From contig CAJXZG010000008.1 of NCBI GenBank assembly GCA_913063265.1, positions 36,452-100,451 on the forward strand: a DNA stretch of 64,000 nt, given 5' to 3'. Below, one piece after another: positions 10,063 through 18,966 of this stretch. The DNA is from an uncultured Prolixibacteraceae bacterium (GTDB lineage: Bacteria; Bacteroidota; Bacteroidia; Bacteroidales; Prolixibacteraceae). The notes under the pieces were generated by a model. The model was not told the DNA's origin. It saw only the letters and a list, made by a program, of their open reading frames with translations, and did not search any database. Position 1 is the first letter of the stretch. The number at the start of each line of letters is the position of its first letter. The position numbers were made by a program, and so were the translations under genes.

Positions 10063-10494
10063 ATGAAAACAAAAAACAATGTTCAGAAAACAGTTTTACG
10101 AACAGCAGCCGTAATTGTAAGTTTTGTACTTATAAGTTTTACAGTAGCCGCACAGGGTTTCTGGAAAACAATTTTAGCCAACAGCAGTTTTAACCAAATT
10201 GCACTGGCTATGGCAGAAACTCCAAATCAGGATGATGTTTCAATCTTGGAAACAGAAAACAACACCAGTGTTTATTTTATTGATCAGGATATGGATCCTG
10301 AATTGGAAATAGAAGATTGGATGATTGAAACTGCAAATTTTGGTGCAGAATATCTTCTTGAGACAGAAACAGAAAATGAATTGGAAGTAGAAGAATGGAT
10401 GTTGAATGAAGATTTATTTTTGGATAATGAGAATACTGAAAGTCCAATGGTTCTTGAAAGCTGGATGACAAGCGAAAAAGTTTGGAACAACTAA
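10063..10494 (+). CDS. Small acidic exported protein with repeated E-x-E-x-WM motifs
   Basis: I do not recognise a family. The 143-residue product has a hydrophobic N-terminal segment (about residues 13-31, ending VAAQG) that looks like a signal peptide or anchor. The rest is very acidic and contains three spaced copies of a short motif: ELEIEDWM near residue 83, ELEVEEWM near 107, and VLESWM near 130. It is the first gene of an operon with the PadR regulator and PspC protein, so a role in the same envelope or stress response is plausible but inferred. The repeats look like short linear binding peptides rather than a folded domain. Confidence 0.72.
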   Translation: MKTKNNVQKTVLRTAAVIVSFVLISFTVAAQGFWKTILANSSFNQIALAMAETPNQDDVSILETENNTSVYFIDQDMDPELEIEDWMIETANFGAEYLLETETENELEVEEWMLNEDLFLDNENTESPMVLESWMTSEKVWNN

Positions 10495-10553
10495 AACATC
10501 CCCGAAGACCTGATTAAGTATAAAAACCTTTTTAATTAAGAAAAGATATCGTA

Positions 10554-10886
10554 ATGAAGATAGAAAATACAAAAGCACAGATGAGGAAAGGAGTTCTGGA
10601 ATATTGCATTTTGCTTGTTCTTGATGGCAAACCTCTCTATGCAAGTGATATTATTAAGGGCCTGAAAGAGGCTAAAATGATAGTGGTTGAAGGAACACTG
10701 TATCCTTTACTTACCAGGTTGAAAAATACAGGTTTTTTGGCATACCGTTGGGAGGAATCTACACAGGGGCCTCCGCGAAAGTATTATGAACTAACGGATA
10801 GTGGAAGAAAATTTTTAAGCGAATTGGAAGAATCATGGACCGAACTGGTTGATGCAGTCGAGCAAGTAAGGACAAAAAAAGCGTAA
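10554..10886 (+). CDS. PadR family transcriptional regulator
   Basis: 110-residue winged-helix DNA-binding protein. The PadR domain spans nearly the whole protein: MRKGVLEYCILLVL at the start, VEGTLYPLLTRLKNTGFL as the recognition region, and GPPRKYYELTDSGRKFL as the wing. It lacks the long C-terminal helix of PadR subfamily 2, as is usual for the short PadR proteins paired with PspC genes. It lies 40 bp before the PspC gene on the same strand and probably autoregulates this operon. Confidence 0.93.
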   Translation: MKIENTKAQMRKGVLEYCILLVLDGKPLYASDIIKGLKEAKMIVVEGTLYPLLTRLKNTGFLAYRWEESTQGPPRKYYELTDSGRKFLSELEESWTELVDAVEQVRTKKA

Positions 10887-10926
10887 CTTTTATTCAAAAG
10901 GAATCAATAGCAAAAATTAGAACGAA

Positions 10927-12501
10927 ATGAAAAAAACTTTCACCATAAATATAAGCGGCACCGTTTTTCACATTGAAGAAGATGCCTATGAAGTGTTACA
11001 AAAATACCTGGTAAATCTTAAAAACCATTTTGGATCGAGCGAAGAAGGAAAAGAAATTCTTGCCGATATTGAAGCAAGAATTGCAGAAATTTTTATTGAA
11101 AAATCGGACAGCGTCCATAAAGTGGTTTCTATTGATATGGTAAACAGTGCCATTGAAATAATGGGAACTCCGGAAGATTTTGCTGAAGAAGAAAGCGAAC
11201 AGGAATACGAACCAACTGTTGAATCGAAACGCAAACGAAGATTATATCGCGACCCTGATCACCGTGTACTGGGAGGTGTTTGTGGTGGACTTGGTGCTTT
11301 CTTCAATATGGATCCTGTAATTTTACGAATCATTTTTGTTGCGCTCTTTTTTATTACTGCAGGAGTTGCAATACCAGCATACATAATTCTTTGGATTGCT
11401 GTTCCTAAAGCAAAAAATACAGCCCAACGCCTGGAAATGCGGGGGCAGGAAGCTACGGTTAAAAACATTGAGAAATCGATAAAAGAAGAAATTAGCGAAG
11501 TAAAAGAAAGCTACAGAAAGTTTAAAGAGTCGGATACCTATGCTAAAGGGAAAAAAGGAGTGGCCACGGCAGGCGATGTTACTTACAATGTATTTAAAGT
11601 CATACTAAGAATTTTGGTAATTGTAATTGGTGTTGTTCTTATTATTTCCGGATTTTTGGGTCTTCTCGGATTCATTTCATCAATGGTAATCGGGCATTCA
11701 TTTGTTAGTGACTGGCCAATGATTTGGAGTCCCGAGTTTCAGGTTCCGGGTTTCTTAGACCATTTTGTAAGTCCGGGAACAGTAACTTTTGGAATGATTG
11801 CTGCCGGATTATTGGTTGGCATACCCCTTTTGGCGATGTTATTTATAGGAACCAAACTTGTATTTCGTTATAAAACCAACAATACAGCAATTGGTTTATC
11901 GGCAGTGGCAGTGTGGTTTATAGCCTTGTTTGCTCTTATAACAGTTGGATTTGGGCAATTGGGCAATTATAAAAACAGAGCAACATTTACCGAAACAAAA
12001 ACAATTTCCTGCGACTCATGTCAAACATTAACCTTGAATCTTGGTGAGGATTTGTATGAGGATTACGCAAAGCTTGATTTTGAAATTGAGGACATTAAAG
12101 TGGCAGTTGTTGATGGTGAAGAAGTTATGCTGGGAGAGGTGAGACTCGATGTTGAAAAATCAGGCAGCGATGAATTTGTTGTTACGGTTAAAAAAGCATC
12201 CCGAGGAAAAACACGTGAGGATGCAAGAGATACAGCTGAAGATATAATATATCGATTTGACTTAAAAGATTCAACGGTAGTTTTTGATCCCTATTTTATT
12301 CTTGAAAAGGATGATAAATACAGGGCGCAGGAGGTGAATATAACTGTAAAAGTTCCGGAAGGTAAATCAATTTATTTAGGTGAAAATATGGTCTCAATTA
12401 TTCATGACATTGAAAATGTCTCAAATACGTGGGATGGCGATATGGTTGGTAAAACATGGATAATGAAACCTGAAGGATTAACATTGGTGGAAGAAAAATA
12501 A
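10927..12501 (+). CDS. PspC domain-containing membrane protein
   Basis: 524-residue inner-membrane protein. Residues 1-95 form a soluble N-terminal region common to Bacteroidota PspC proteins (FTINISGTVFHIEEDAYEVL). The PspC domain is at about 100-160 (RDPDHRVLGGVCGGLGAFF, then a membrane helix ending LWIAVPKA). Further transmembrane helices lie at about 228-255, 280-315 and 323-345. The C-terminal ~165 residues are a soluble beta-rich domain, possibly an adhesin-like DUF. PspC proteins act in phage-shock or envelope-stress responses; here the partner is PadR, as in Firmicutes and other Bacteroidota. Membrane placement and family are firm, the signal is unknown. Confidence 0.9.
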   Translation: MKKTFTINISGTVFHIEEDAYEVLQKYLVNLKNHFGSSEEGKEILADIEARIAEIFIEKSDSVHKVVSIDMVNSAIEIMGTPEDFAEEESEQEYEPTVESKRKRRLYRDPDHRVLGGVCGGLGAFFNMDPVILRIIFVALFFITAGVAIPAYIILWIAVPKAKNTAQRLEMRGQEATVKNIEKSIKEEISEVKESYRKFKESDTYAKGKKGVATAGDVTYNVFKVILRILVIVIGVVLIISGFLGLLGFISSMVIGHSFVSDWPMIWSPEFQVPGFLDHFVSPGTVTFGMIAAGLLVGIPLLAMLFIGTKLVFRYKTNNTAIGLSAVAVWFIALFALITVGFGQLGNYKNRATFTETKTISCDSCQTLTLNLGEDLYEDYAKLDFEIEDIKVAVVDGEEVMLGEVRLDVEKSGSDEFVVTVKKASRGKTREDARDTAEDIIYRFDLKDSTVVFDPYFILEKDDKYRAQEVNITVKVPEGKSIYLGENMVSIIHDIENVSNTWDGDMVGKTWIMKPEGLTLVEEK

Positions 12502-12518
12502 ATTTTTAAACAGCATAT

Positions 12519-12550
12519 AATCCATGTCTCGATAATAACAGGCATGGATT
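12519..12550 (+). terminator. Hairpin between the PspC and DUF4252 genes
   Basis: An 8-bp inverted repeat AATCCATG/CATGGATT with a 16-nt loop, followed by TATTTTGG. The weak T-tract suggests partial termination or an mRNA processing structure rather than a full stop. Confidence 0.4.
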
Positions 12551-12609
12551 TATTTTGGTTATTTATCGACAATCTCAAAGCAACATTTAAACAACAGAAA
12601 ACAACAAAA

Positions 12610-13116
12610 ATGAAAACAATCTCAACAATTTTTTTGGTAATACTTTTTATGGCATCTCAAACAGTGTCGGCACAAAGTAAATCTTATAAAATGTATGATG
12701 CCTTTTCGAACAAAGATGGTGTTTCAAATTTTTCCTTTTCAAAAAATATGATTGATGCAATTGATATAGATTTGGGCGATGATGATGAGGAAAAATCTGT
12801 TACCGGTGATTTAACACAAATCAGATTTATGTCTTATAATCCTGAAAAAGGAGACTTGACAGGTCCGCAGTTTCTAAAAAAAGCAATTTCTTATTTGCCA
12901 AAAACAACTTACAAAAAATTTGAGGATGATTCTGATGACGATGATGCCGAAATTTGGCTAATGAGTAAGAAAAAGAAATTTCAGGAGTGCCATGTTTTTG
13001 TAAAAAACGAAAACCAAAACGGGATGCAATTTGTAGTTTCGTTTTATGGAGATTTTACTGTAAACGATTTGAAGAAACTAAAAGAAACAGGTGAAAATTT
13101 TTCTGAAGACAACTGA
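12610..13116 (+). CDS. DUF4252 domain-containing exported protein
   Basis: 168-residue protein. I start it at the ATG at 12610 because this gives a clean signal peptide (MKTISTIFLVILF to VSAQ); a longer in-frame start at 12544 would add 22 residues with no family support. The mature part (FSKNMIDAID..., then a Lys/Asp-rich centre and a FVVSFYGDFTVNDLKKL end) fits DUF4252, a Bacteroidota family often found beside RNA polymerase sigma factors or stress operons. It follows PspC by about 110 bp and likely shares its regulation. Confidence 0.8.
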   Translation: MKTISTIFLVILFMASQTVSAQSKSYKMYDAFSNKDGVSNFSFSKNMIDAIDIDLGDDDEEKSVTGDLTQIRFMSYNPEKGDLTGPQFLKKAISYLPKTTYKKFEDDSDDDDAEIWLMSKKKKFQECHVFVKNENQNGMQFVVSFYGDFTVNDLKKLKETGENFSEDN

Positions 13117-13148
13117 TAAGATTTTATCTGTATATATGAAGCAAAAAG

Positions 13149-13182
13149 AAATCCGGCGGGCAAACAGGTGCCTACCGGATTT
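13149..13182. terminator. Bidirectional terminator between convergent genes
   Basis: Stem AAATCCGG/CCGGATTT, continued by GGCA/TGCC inside, lies between the stop codons of the DUF4252 gene (plus) and the GH13 amylase (minus). It can serve both. Confidence 0.8.
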
Positions 13183-13208
13183 TCTATTCCTCTCTCTACA
13201 TAGAACTA

Positions 13209-15953
13209 CTATTCTATTAAAACTTTCTTTATAATTTGTTCTTTACCCTGTATTATTTTTAAAAGAAACAGTCCTTTATTGAAATCATCAACATTAATTG
13301 TTATTAGATGATCTTCCAATGTACTGTTTTGATAAACCAATTTACCCGTAATTGAATAAATTTGAATATCAGAAATCGGGTTAGCTGTTTCAACATAAAT
13401 ATGCGAATTTGCAGGATTAGGATACACTAAAACTTTGTTCTCTTCCTTTATAATTTCCCTGTTACCTGTAGGAATATCAGGTTCGCTCAGTTTCCTGGTT
13501 GAATACAACCTGAACTCTCCGGGTTTAAGCGAAATATTCTTTGGCGAAACATCTACCTCTAGCGAATCTCCTGAAAAATATTCATAATATTTCCCGAGAG
13601 CAGGGAATTCATAGCTTGTAATATTGTTCACGATGTTAAAATTACCAACAGCAAAAACATGTTTGTTTTCATTCGACAAACTATACCATTTGGTTTCATC
13701 CTGTAATCCGTATTCAAAATTTGAGGGATTATAAAACTCCTCATAGCTTTGTTTTAAATGATTAAGTTTCGCTATTGTATGATACAAGGCAAGACGATTT
13801 TCATCCTGTAAATAATCCCATCGAATAGGTTTGGGATTGGTGCGACAACCGTTATTAATCGAACCATCTTCGCAATAATTTATCGAATAATCATATCCCA
13901 GTTCCCCAAATTGCCATATCATTTTTGGGCCGGGCAACGGAATTAAAAAAGTTGAATATAGTTGATTTCTTTCCAGGGCAGTTTTTAACTCTTTAATATT
14001 ATAGTTGCCCTGAGATTTTCCTTCGTTCAAACTGGTAAAGGTTACTCTTTCCTCATCATGGCTTTCAGCAAAAGTTACCATTTGGTAATTGTTCCAGTTT
14101 CGTTGCCAGTTATAAGGCCAGCCTGTATCTGTATCTTCATTAATTTTACCCGAAGCTGCATTTCTGGTAGGGTGATTCAGGTTTCCCCACAAAAATATAC
14201 CGTTGTTGGCCAGAATTGTTTCTTCTGAATTTTCAGTAAAATGTTCCAGAATTATCAAAGCATCAGGTTTTCTTTTTCGGATTTCGGTTGCCATCCTGTT
14301 TAATATATCAATTCGGGCCTGGTCATGTGCCCAACCATCTCCGGGTGTATTTGTAAATCCTTTGGTAAAATCAAAACGGAAACCATCAACATTATATTCC
14401 TTGAGCCAGTAACTGTTTACGGAATCAACAAGTTCTTTTGTTGCCTCTGATTCATGATCAAAATCGTAACCCCATGAATAAACAGGATTTGGTGACACGA
14501 CATTATACCAGGGATTTTCAGCAGTAATATTCCAGTTATTATCCATGTACATTCTGGCAAACGGACTTTGGCCATAACTGTGATTTAAAACCATGTCGAT
14601 AACAACGGCAATACCACGTTTGTGACACTCATCGATAAGTTTTTTTAACTCGTTTTTTGGACCATAATATTTGTCGGGGGCAAAATAGAATGAGGTATTG
14701 TAACCCCAGCTAATGTTTCCTTCAAATTCGTTGACAGGCATTAATTCCAATACATTAACACCTAAATTTTCTAAATAATCCAGTTTTTCAAGTACTGCTT
14801 TAAAGGTATGTTCTTCCGTAAAATCGCGAATCAGCAATTCATAAATAATCATTTTGTTGGATTCGGGCGTTTGAAAATTGGAAACTTCCCAGTTATAAGG
14901 AACTTGTCCGGTTTGAAGTACCGATGCAATTTCTGTGGTTTTTCCGCTTGGGTAAGAAATTAATCCCGGATATGTTGTTTCATCGATATAATGATCATTC
15001 CAGGGATCCGAAGTTTTTTCAGTGTAAGGATCTGCGATGTGTAAGTTGCCATCAATTAAATATTGAAAAATGTATTCTTTACCTTTTTCTAAACCATCGA
15101 TTTCGAGCCAGAAATAATCGCCATCCTTTTTCATCTGGTGTTCATTGGTCATTTGCCAATTGTTGAAATCGCCAATTACAAACACATTCTTTTTAAAAGG
15201 TGCCCATAAAACCAGGGCTGCTTTGTTATCTGACAAATAGTTGATTCCTTTTCTGTAGGCAGCGGGTTTGGGTTCGGTAATTGGTTCTCCTATAACAGAA
15301 ATTGTAACTGTGTCTCTAATTGTTTCTTCATTTTTACTGGCTTCAGCATAAATATTATAACTACCGGTTTCGGTGAATGTGTAATTTTCAGAAATTACTG
15401 AACCTGTTGTTTCTTTTATTAAAGTCTCATTTATAAAAAGTCTGAGGTTCGCTTCCTGAGTTGAAGCAGCGGTAATTAAAACAGCTTCGTTTTGATTAAG
15501 TGTTGAATTGTTTGAAGGTTGAGTAATGTTTACTATGAAGCTTTCCGGATAGACTTTTTCTGACAAATTGTTTGTTTGTTTTCCTCCATCAGCCGAACGA
15601 AAAACAAACAAAATTTCAGTCACTATTTCATTTTCCGGAACAGCGTAAAATGAATTAATGTCGGGAGAGATGACAAATTCATATATCCCATTTCCTAAAT
15701 GTGTAAGTTTGGGTTGCACTGCATTATCTCCCCAGTTTCCGATAACATATTGCCATTCCTCTTTTCCTTCAATCCGAACTCCCGTATGTGCATATAAATC
15801 ACCTGTATAAAATCCGAGTCTGTCCTCTTCTGCAGAATTAAAAGTAATGGTAACTTTTTGAGTTGCAACAGGTAATTCCGGAACAGTTGTGGTTTGAGAA
15901 AGACTTATAAAACTTGCTAAAACAAAATTGAGTATAAAAAGGAAACGAGACAT
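13209..15953 (-). CDS. GH13 alpha-amylase family protein with T9SS sorting domain
   Basis: 914-residue secreted alpha-glucan hydrolase and the last gene of the sus operon. A signal peptide (1-19) is followed by beta-rich modules at about 25-130 and 135-215, and a CBM48/E-set domain at about 230-330 (LWAPFKKNVFVIGDFNNW). The GH13 barrel is at about 360-770, and IYPNP-type T9SS sorting sequence occupies the last ~75 residues (VLVYPNPANSHIYVE). GH13 conserved regions are all present: DMVLNHSYG, GFRFDF with nucleophile Asp528, ILEHF with acid/base Glu570, and ESHDEE with Asp633. It probably acts on starch at the cell surface, taking the place that lipoprotein SusG has in Bacteroides thetaiotaomicron. 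A strong hairpin separates it from susF. Confidence 0.93.
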   Translation of the reverse strand: MSRFLFILNFVLASFISLSQTTTVPELPVATQKVTITFNSAEEDRLGFYTGDLYAHTGVRIEGKEEWQYVIGNWGDNAVQPKLTHLGNGIYEFVISPDINSFYAVPENEIVTEILFVFRSADGGKQTNNLSEKVYPESFIVNITQPSNNSTLNQNEAVLITAASTQEANLRLFINETLIKETTGSVISENYTFTETGSYNIYAEASKNEETIRDTVTISVIGEPITEPKPAAYRKGINYLSDNKAALVLWAPFKKNVFVIGDFNNWQMTNEHQMKKDGDYFWLEIDGLEKGKEYIFQYLIDGNLHIADPYTEKTSDPWNDHYIDETTYPGLISYPSGKTTEIASVLQTGQVPYNWEVSNFQTPESNKMIIYELLIRDFTEEHTFKAVLEKLDYLENLGVNVLELMPVNEFEGNISWGYNTSFYFAPDKYYGPKNELKKLIDECHKRGIAVVIDMVLNHSYGQSPFARMYMDNNWNITAENPWYNVVSPNPVYSWGYDFDHESEATKELVDSVNSYWLKEYNVDGFRFDFTKGFTNTPGDGWAHDQARIDILNRMATEIRKRKPDALIILEHFTENSEETILANNGIFLWGNLNHPTRNAASGKINEDTDTGWPYNWQRNWNNYQMVTFAESHDEERVTFTSLNEGKSQGNYNIKELKTALERNQLYSTFLIPLPGPKMIWQFGELGYDYSINYCEDGSINNGCRTNPKPIRWDYLQDENRLALYHTIAKLNHLKQSYEEFYNPSNFEYGLQDETKWYSLSNENKHVFAVGNFNIVNNITSYEFPALGKYYEYFSGDSLEVDVSPKNISLKPGEFRLYSTRKLSEPDIPTGNREIIKEENKVLVYPNPANSHIYVETANPISDIQIYSITGKLVYQNSTLEDHLITINVDDFNKGLFLLKIIQGKEQIIKKVLIE

Positions 15954-15968
15954 TGTTATAAAAGTTAA

Positions 15969-16000
15969 AGAACCCCTTCATTAAAATCTGAAGGGGTTCT
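15969..16000 (-). terminator. Strong hairpin between susF and the amylase gene
   Basis: A perfect 11-bp stem AGAACCCCTTC/GAAGGGGTTCT with a 10-nt loop, followed on the minus strand by TTAACTTTT. It ends only 15 nt before the amylase start codon, so it must either terminate most readthrough from susF or shape translation of the amylase. Confidence 0.7.
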
Positions 16001-16032
16001 AAATGTTTAAAATGTGTATTATTAAATTCCAA

Positions 16033-17877
16033 TTAATTTTTAACCATAGTCGCTTTGTTTGTCCATGGATTTAAAGTAATTGTATAATTACCAGCCTCTG
16101 AAACATCAATATTTGAACCATCCTGAGTTAAATTGTCAAGGCTGCCACCCAGATTGATAGCCCAGTCGTCATTTGCTCTGAATTTAAACTGTTTTGCTTC
16201 CAAATCTACAGTAACTGTCAGCACTTTATTTACATCATCCCAGGTCATATCAGTATCGGTATCCCATCCTCCCGGAGTAGCGTCACCAATTAATCCCCAA
16301 CGGTTGGCAACATAGGTATATTCGTTTGGAGTACTAAAATCCAGTGAGAATGCATAATCGGCTGCAACATCTACCGGAATATTTCCTCCATCTGGTTGTA
16401 GTTTTCCGTCTGCGTCATCGCTTCCGTAGTTATAACTCCAGTCGCTGTTTGCCCTGAATTTGAATTCAGCTTCAGTTAAAGTAACACCGCCTTGCCATTG
16501 TTGATCTTCAGGATTATACATTAACTGAGTTTCGGCATCCCAGCCACCCGGAGTTGCACTTCCTATAACGCCCCAAACTGTAGCTACAGCTGTATATGTT
16601 AACTCAATAGCATCAACATTAATTTTATAGTAGCCGGAAGGAGAAACAATATTTCCTGCATTAGGATCAAGATTTTCTCCATCAGGTGATCCGTAATTTG
16701 GTCCATCCCAATTGGGCTGGACAGCAAATTTCCATTCGTTACTACTGTTAGCCATATAGACATATCCTTCCAAATTGTCAGGCATTTCAACAGTACTGAC
16801 AACCTGAGGTGATTTATCTGGTGCCCAGTTGGCTAATCCCGTACCTGGATAACTTGATTCAACATAATCTCCCGGAAGATTCCAGAAACGAATGTCGGCA
16901 AGTGTGGTAAACTTCACATTATCTCCATAAGAAACACCTGCCTCATTAATAGCATAGGCACGAATATGATATTCGGTAAATTTCTCAAGGTTTTCAAGTG
17001 TGGTCATAAAGTTACCCGGACCGGCACCCAATACAACTTTAGTATCATTAACGGTTGGTTCGCTTGATAATCCGTAAACCACACCTCTTTCGGTAACTGC
17101 ACCACCACCTTCATCAACAACATTTCCACCTACGGTTGCTTCTGTTTTACCAATGCCGGTTACATTTCTGGTTGTAACATTAGCAAAATCTATTGGAGTG
17201 TTAAATGTTACCTGTGGACCGTAGCCCGTACCTGCACCATTTACCGCATACGAACGAACGTAGTACGTTGAGTTTCCATCGAGATCTGACAGAATACTTT
17301 CAAAAGCACCTACTCCTTTACCATCTTCAGTTTTTGAATCGGCAGTTGTCGGATTTGGATTTAATCCAAAAACCACACCACGCATAGTTACTTCTGAGCC
17401 ACCGTTACCGGTTACTTCACCACCACCTGATGCTGAGTTTCCTGTTACATCAGCAATTGCTTTGGTAGTTAAAAACGGAACTACAGGTAAAGTAGTAAAG
17501 GTTACTTCTTCGCCATAAACAGTACCCATTTCTCCGGTTGCATATGCTCTTGCGTAATATTTTGTAGCATAATCAAGGCCACTTAAAATAACATTAAAAG
17601 TTGCTTTTTTTAGCTCTCCGGTATAAACTGCTTTACCTCCTTCAATTGTTGGATTTTCAGTTTTTGCATAAGCAATACCACGCTCTGTAAATCCTGATCC
17701 TTCGGCAACAACAAATCCAACGACTGTTGCTGAATCGGAAGTAATATCAAACGTTTCAGAAGTTGAAAGTGTTGGATCCAACCTCACTTCTGACATTTCC
17801 TTGGTACATGAAACTGCAAAAACGATTGTTGCAACAGCAAGAAAAGTCAGTATTTTATTTATTAAATTCTTTCTCAT
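16033..17877 (-). CDS. susF: SusF-like outer-membrane starch-binding lipoprotein with fibronectin-like repeats
   Basis: Surface lipoprotein that should bind alpha-glucan. The chosen ATG at 17877 gives the signal MRKNLINKILTF with lipobox FAVSC; an in-frame ATG lies 24 nt upstream. Three tandem fibronectin III-like modules of about 90 residues follow, each with ERGI/VxYG or GVVFG and a YYARAYA/YYVRSYA/YHIRAYA strand. The C-terminal part has a further module and two SusE/SusF starch-binding domains, each recognisable by WG(V/L)IG(S/D)ATPGGWD and FKFRAN(S/D)DW. Classical SusF of B. thetaiotaomicron has three starch-binding domains and no such repeat stalk. It is the fourth gene of the sus operon. 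Confidence 0.88.
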   Translation of the reverse strand: MRKNLINKILTFLAVATIVFAVSCTKEMSEVRLDPTLSTSETFDITSDSATVVGFVVAEGSGFTERGIAYAKTENPTIEGGKAVYTGELKKATFNVILSGLDYATKYYARAYATGEMGTVYGEEVTFTTLPVVPFLTTKAIADVTGNSASGGGEVTGNGGSEVTMRGVVFGLNPNPTTADSKTEDGKGVGAFESILSDLDGNSTYYVRSYAVNGAGTGYGPQVTFNTPIDFANVTTRNVTGIGKTEATVGGNVVDEGGGAVTERGVVYGLSSEPTVNDTKVVLGAGPGNFMTTLENLEKFTEYHIRAYAINEAGVSYGDNVKFTTLADIRFWNLPGDYVESSYPGTGLANWAPDKSPQVVSTVEMPDNLEGYVYMANSSNEWKFAVQPNWDGPNYGSPDGENLDPNAGNIVSPSGYYKINVDAIELTYTAVATVWGVIGSATPGGWDAETQLMYNPEDQQWQGGVTLTEAEFKFRANSDWSYNYGSDDADGKLQPDGGNIPVDVAADYAFSLDFSTPNEYTYVANRWGLIGDATPGGWDTDTDMTWDDVNKVLTVTVDLEAKQFKFRANDDWAINLGGSLDNLTQDGSNIDVSEAGNYTITLNPWTNKATMVKN

Positions 17878-17906
17878 TTTGAAATTATTAAGCTGTTTCA
17901 TACCCC

Positions 17907-18947
17907 TTAATTTTTAGTAATCCAATAATATCCTTCATCATCACTGTAGATAGCGAATCGAACGGTATAACTTCCAGCCTCATCAATCGGGATATCATTT
18001 CCTACACCACCCTGTTGAGTTGGTCCTTCCAATCCAGGAGTTGTGCCTTCAACAAATCCCATATTCCAGGCCCAGCCATCGTTTCTACGGAATTTAACAT
18101 GCCCGACAACCAGATCGAGTGTAATATACCACTGGTCGGCTTTCGCATCGTAATCCATTTTCTGGTCAGGAGCATCCCAACCATTTGGAGTTGCAGAACC
18201 TACCAGACCGACAAAATTTTCGGTTGTTTGATAAGTCAAATCGTTGGTGTTGGCATCAAGAACATGCCATCCTGCATTGTCAACAACAATTCCTGAACCA
18301 CCTTCTTCAAGAACTCCACCGGCTCCACCGTATTCAGTTCCTGAATCAGGATTTTGAAGATTGAATGGCATATCAGGACTAATTTTTACCAAACCGCTGT
18401 AAACACCATTACCCAATGCCGATTCTATTTTTTGATCCATTCCTGAATTCAATAAATTTAATCTTGGTAAACCGTATGTAGTTACAGTTTGAGTTTGAAT
18501 TTGCGAGATATATTCAAATGGATCTGTTCCTGTTCCCGGAGCACCTGTACCGGCATCAACAACCAAAACAGAGCGTAATCTGAAATCAACCTGACTTGCT
18601 TCATCCGCCTCAAATTTTTTCAGCATTAATCCGTTCAGGTCGGAAACTGTCATTTTAAATGAAGTTCCCTGTATACCGGTTGCAATTTGAAGGACATCGG
18701 CAAAATCTGTTCCGGCAGCAGCAGCCTCAAGAAAATAGTTAGCTGAAGCTGTAAATCCCGGGTCAACGTTTGTACCCATGAATTCAATTGTATCGGCTCC
18801 ATTGTTTCTTTCCAAAGTTAAATTTGGCATCGAAACAATCTCGGGTGCAATTGGATCACTACTCATAAAGACTTTGACTTCATCTTTTTCGCAGGATACA
18901 AATAACCCAAGCAATGCGATAAAAATTATATAAATTTTGTTTTTCAT
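17907..18947 (-). CDS. susE: SusE-like outer-membrane starch-binding lipoprotein
   Basis: 346-residue lipoprotein with lipobox LFVSC. The N-terminal SusE domain (about 30-150) carries the family's Ig-like pattern (PEIVSMPNLTLERNNGADTIEF). One SusE/SusF starch-binding domain lies at the C-terminus, with FVGLVGSATPNGWD and VKFRRNDGWAWNMG; the aromatic residues are those expected to stack on glucose rings. It should help hold malto-oligosaccharides at the cell surface for SusC/SusD. It lies 19 bp after susD and about 30 bp before the susF start. Confidence 0.9.
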   Translation of the reverse strand: MKNKIYIIFIALLGLFVSCEKDEVKVFMSSDPIAPEIVSMPNLTLERNNGADTIEFMGTNVDPGFTASANYFLEAAAAGTDFADVLQIATGIQGTSFKMTVSDLNGLMLKKFEADEASQVDFRLRSVLVVDAGTGAPGTGTDPFEYISQIQTQTVTTYGLPRLNLLNSGMDQKIESALGNGVYSGLVKISPDMPFNLQNPDSGTEYGGAGGVLEEGGSGIVVDNAGWHVLDANTNDLTYQTTENFVGLVGSATPNGWDAPDQKMDYDAKADQWYITLDLVVGHVKFRRNDGWAWNMGFVEGTTPGLEGPTQQGGVGNDIPIDEAGSYTVRFAIYSDDEGYYWITKN

Positions 18948-18966
18948 TGTTCGTTAATTTTAGAGA

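Noticed and set aside
12544..12609. Upstream start for the DUF4252 gene (22 extra residues)
   Set aside because: The extra residues lie before a clean signal peptide and overlap the preceding hairpin; ATG 12610 fits better.
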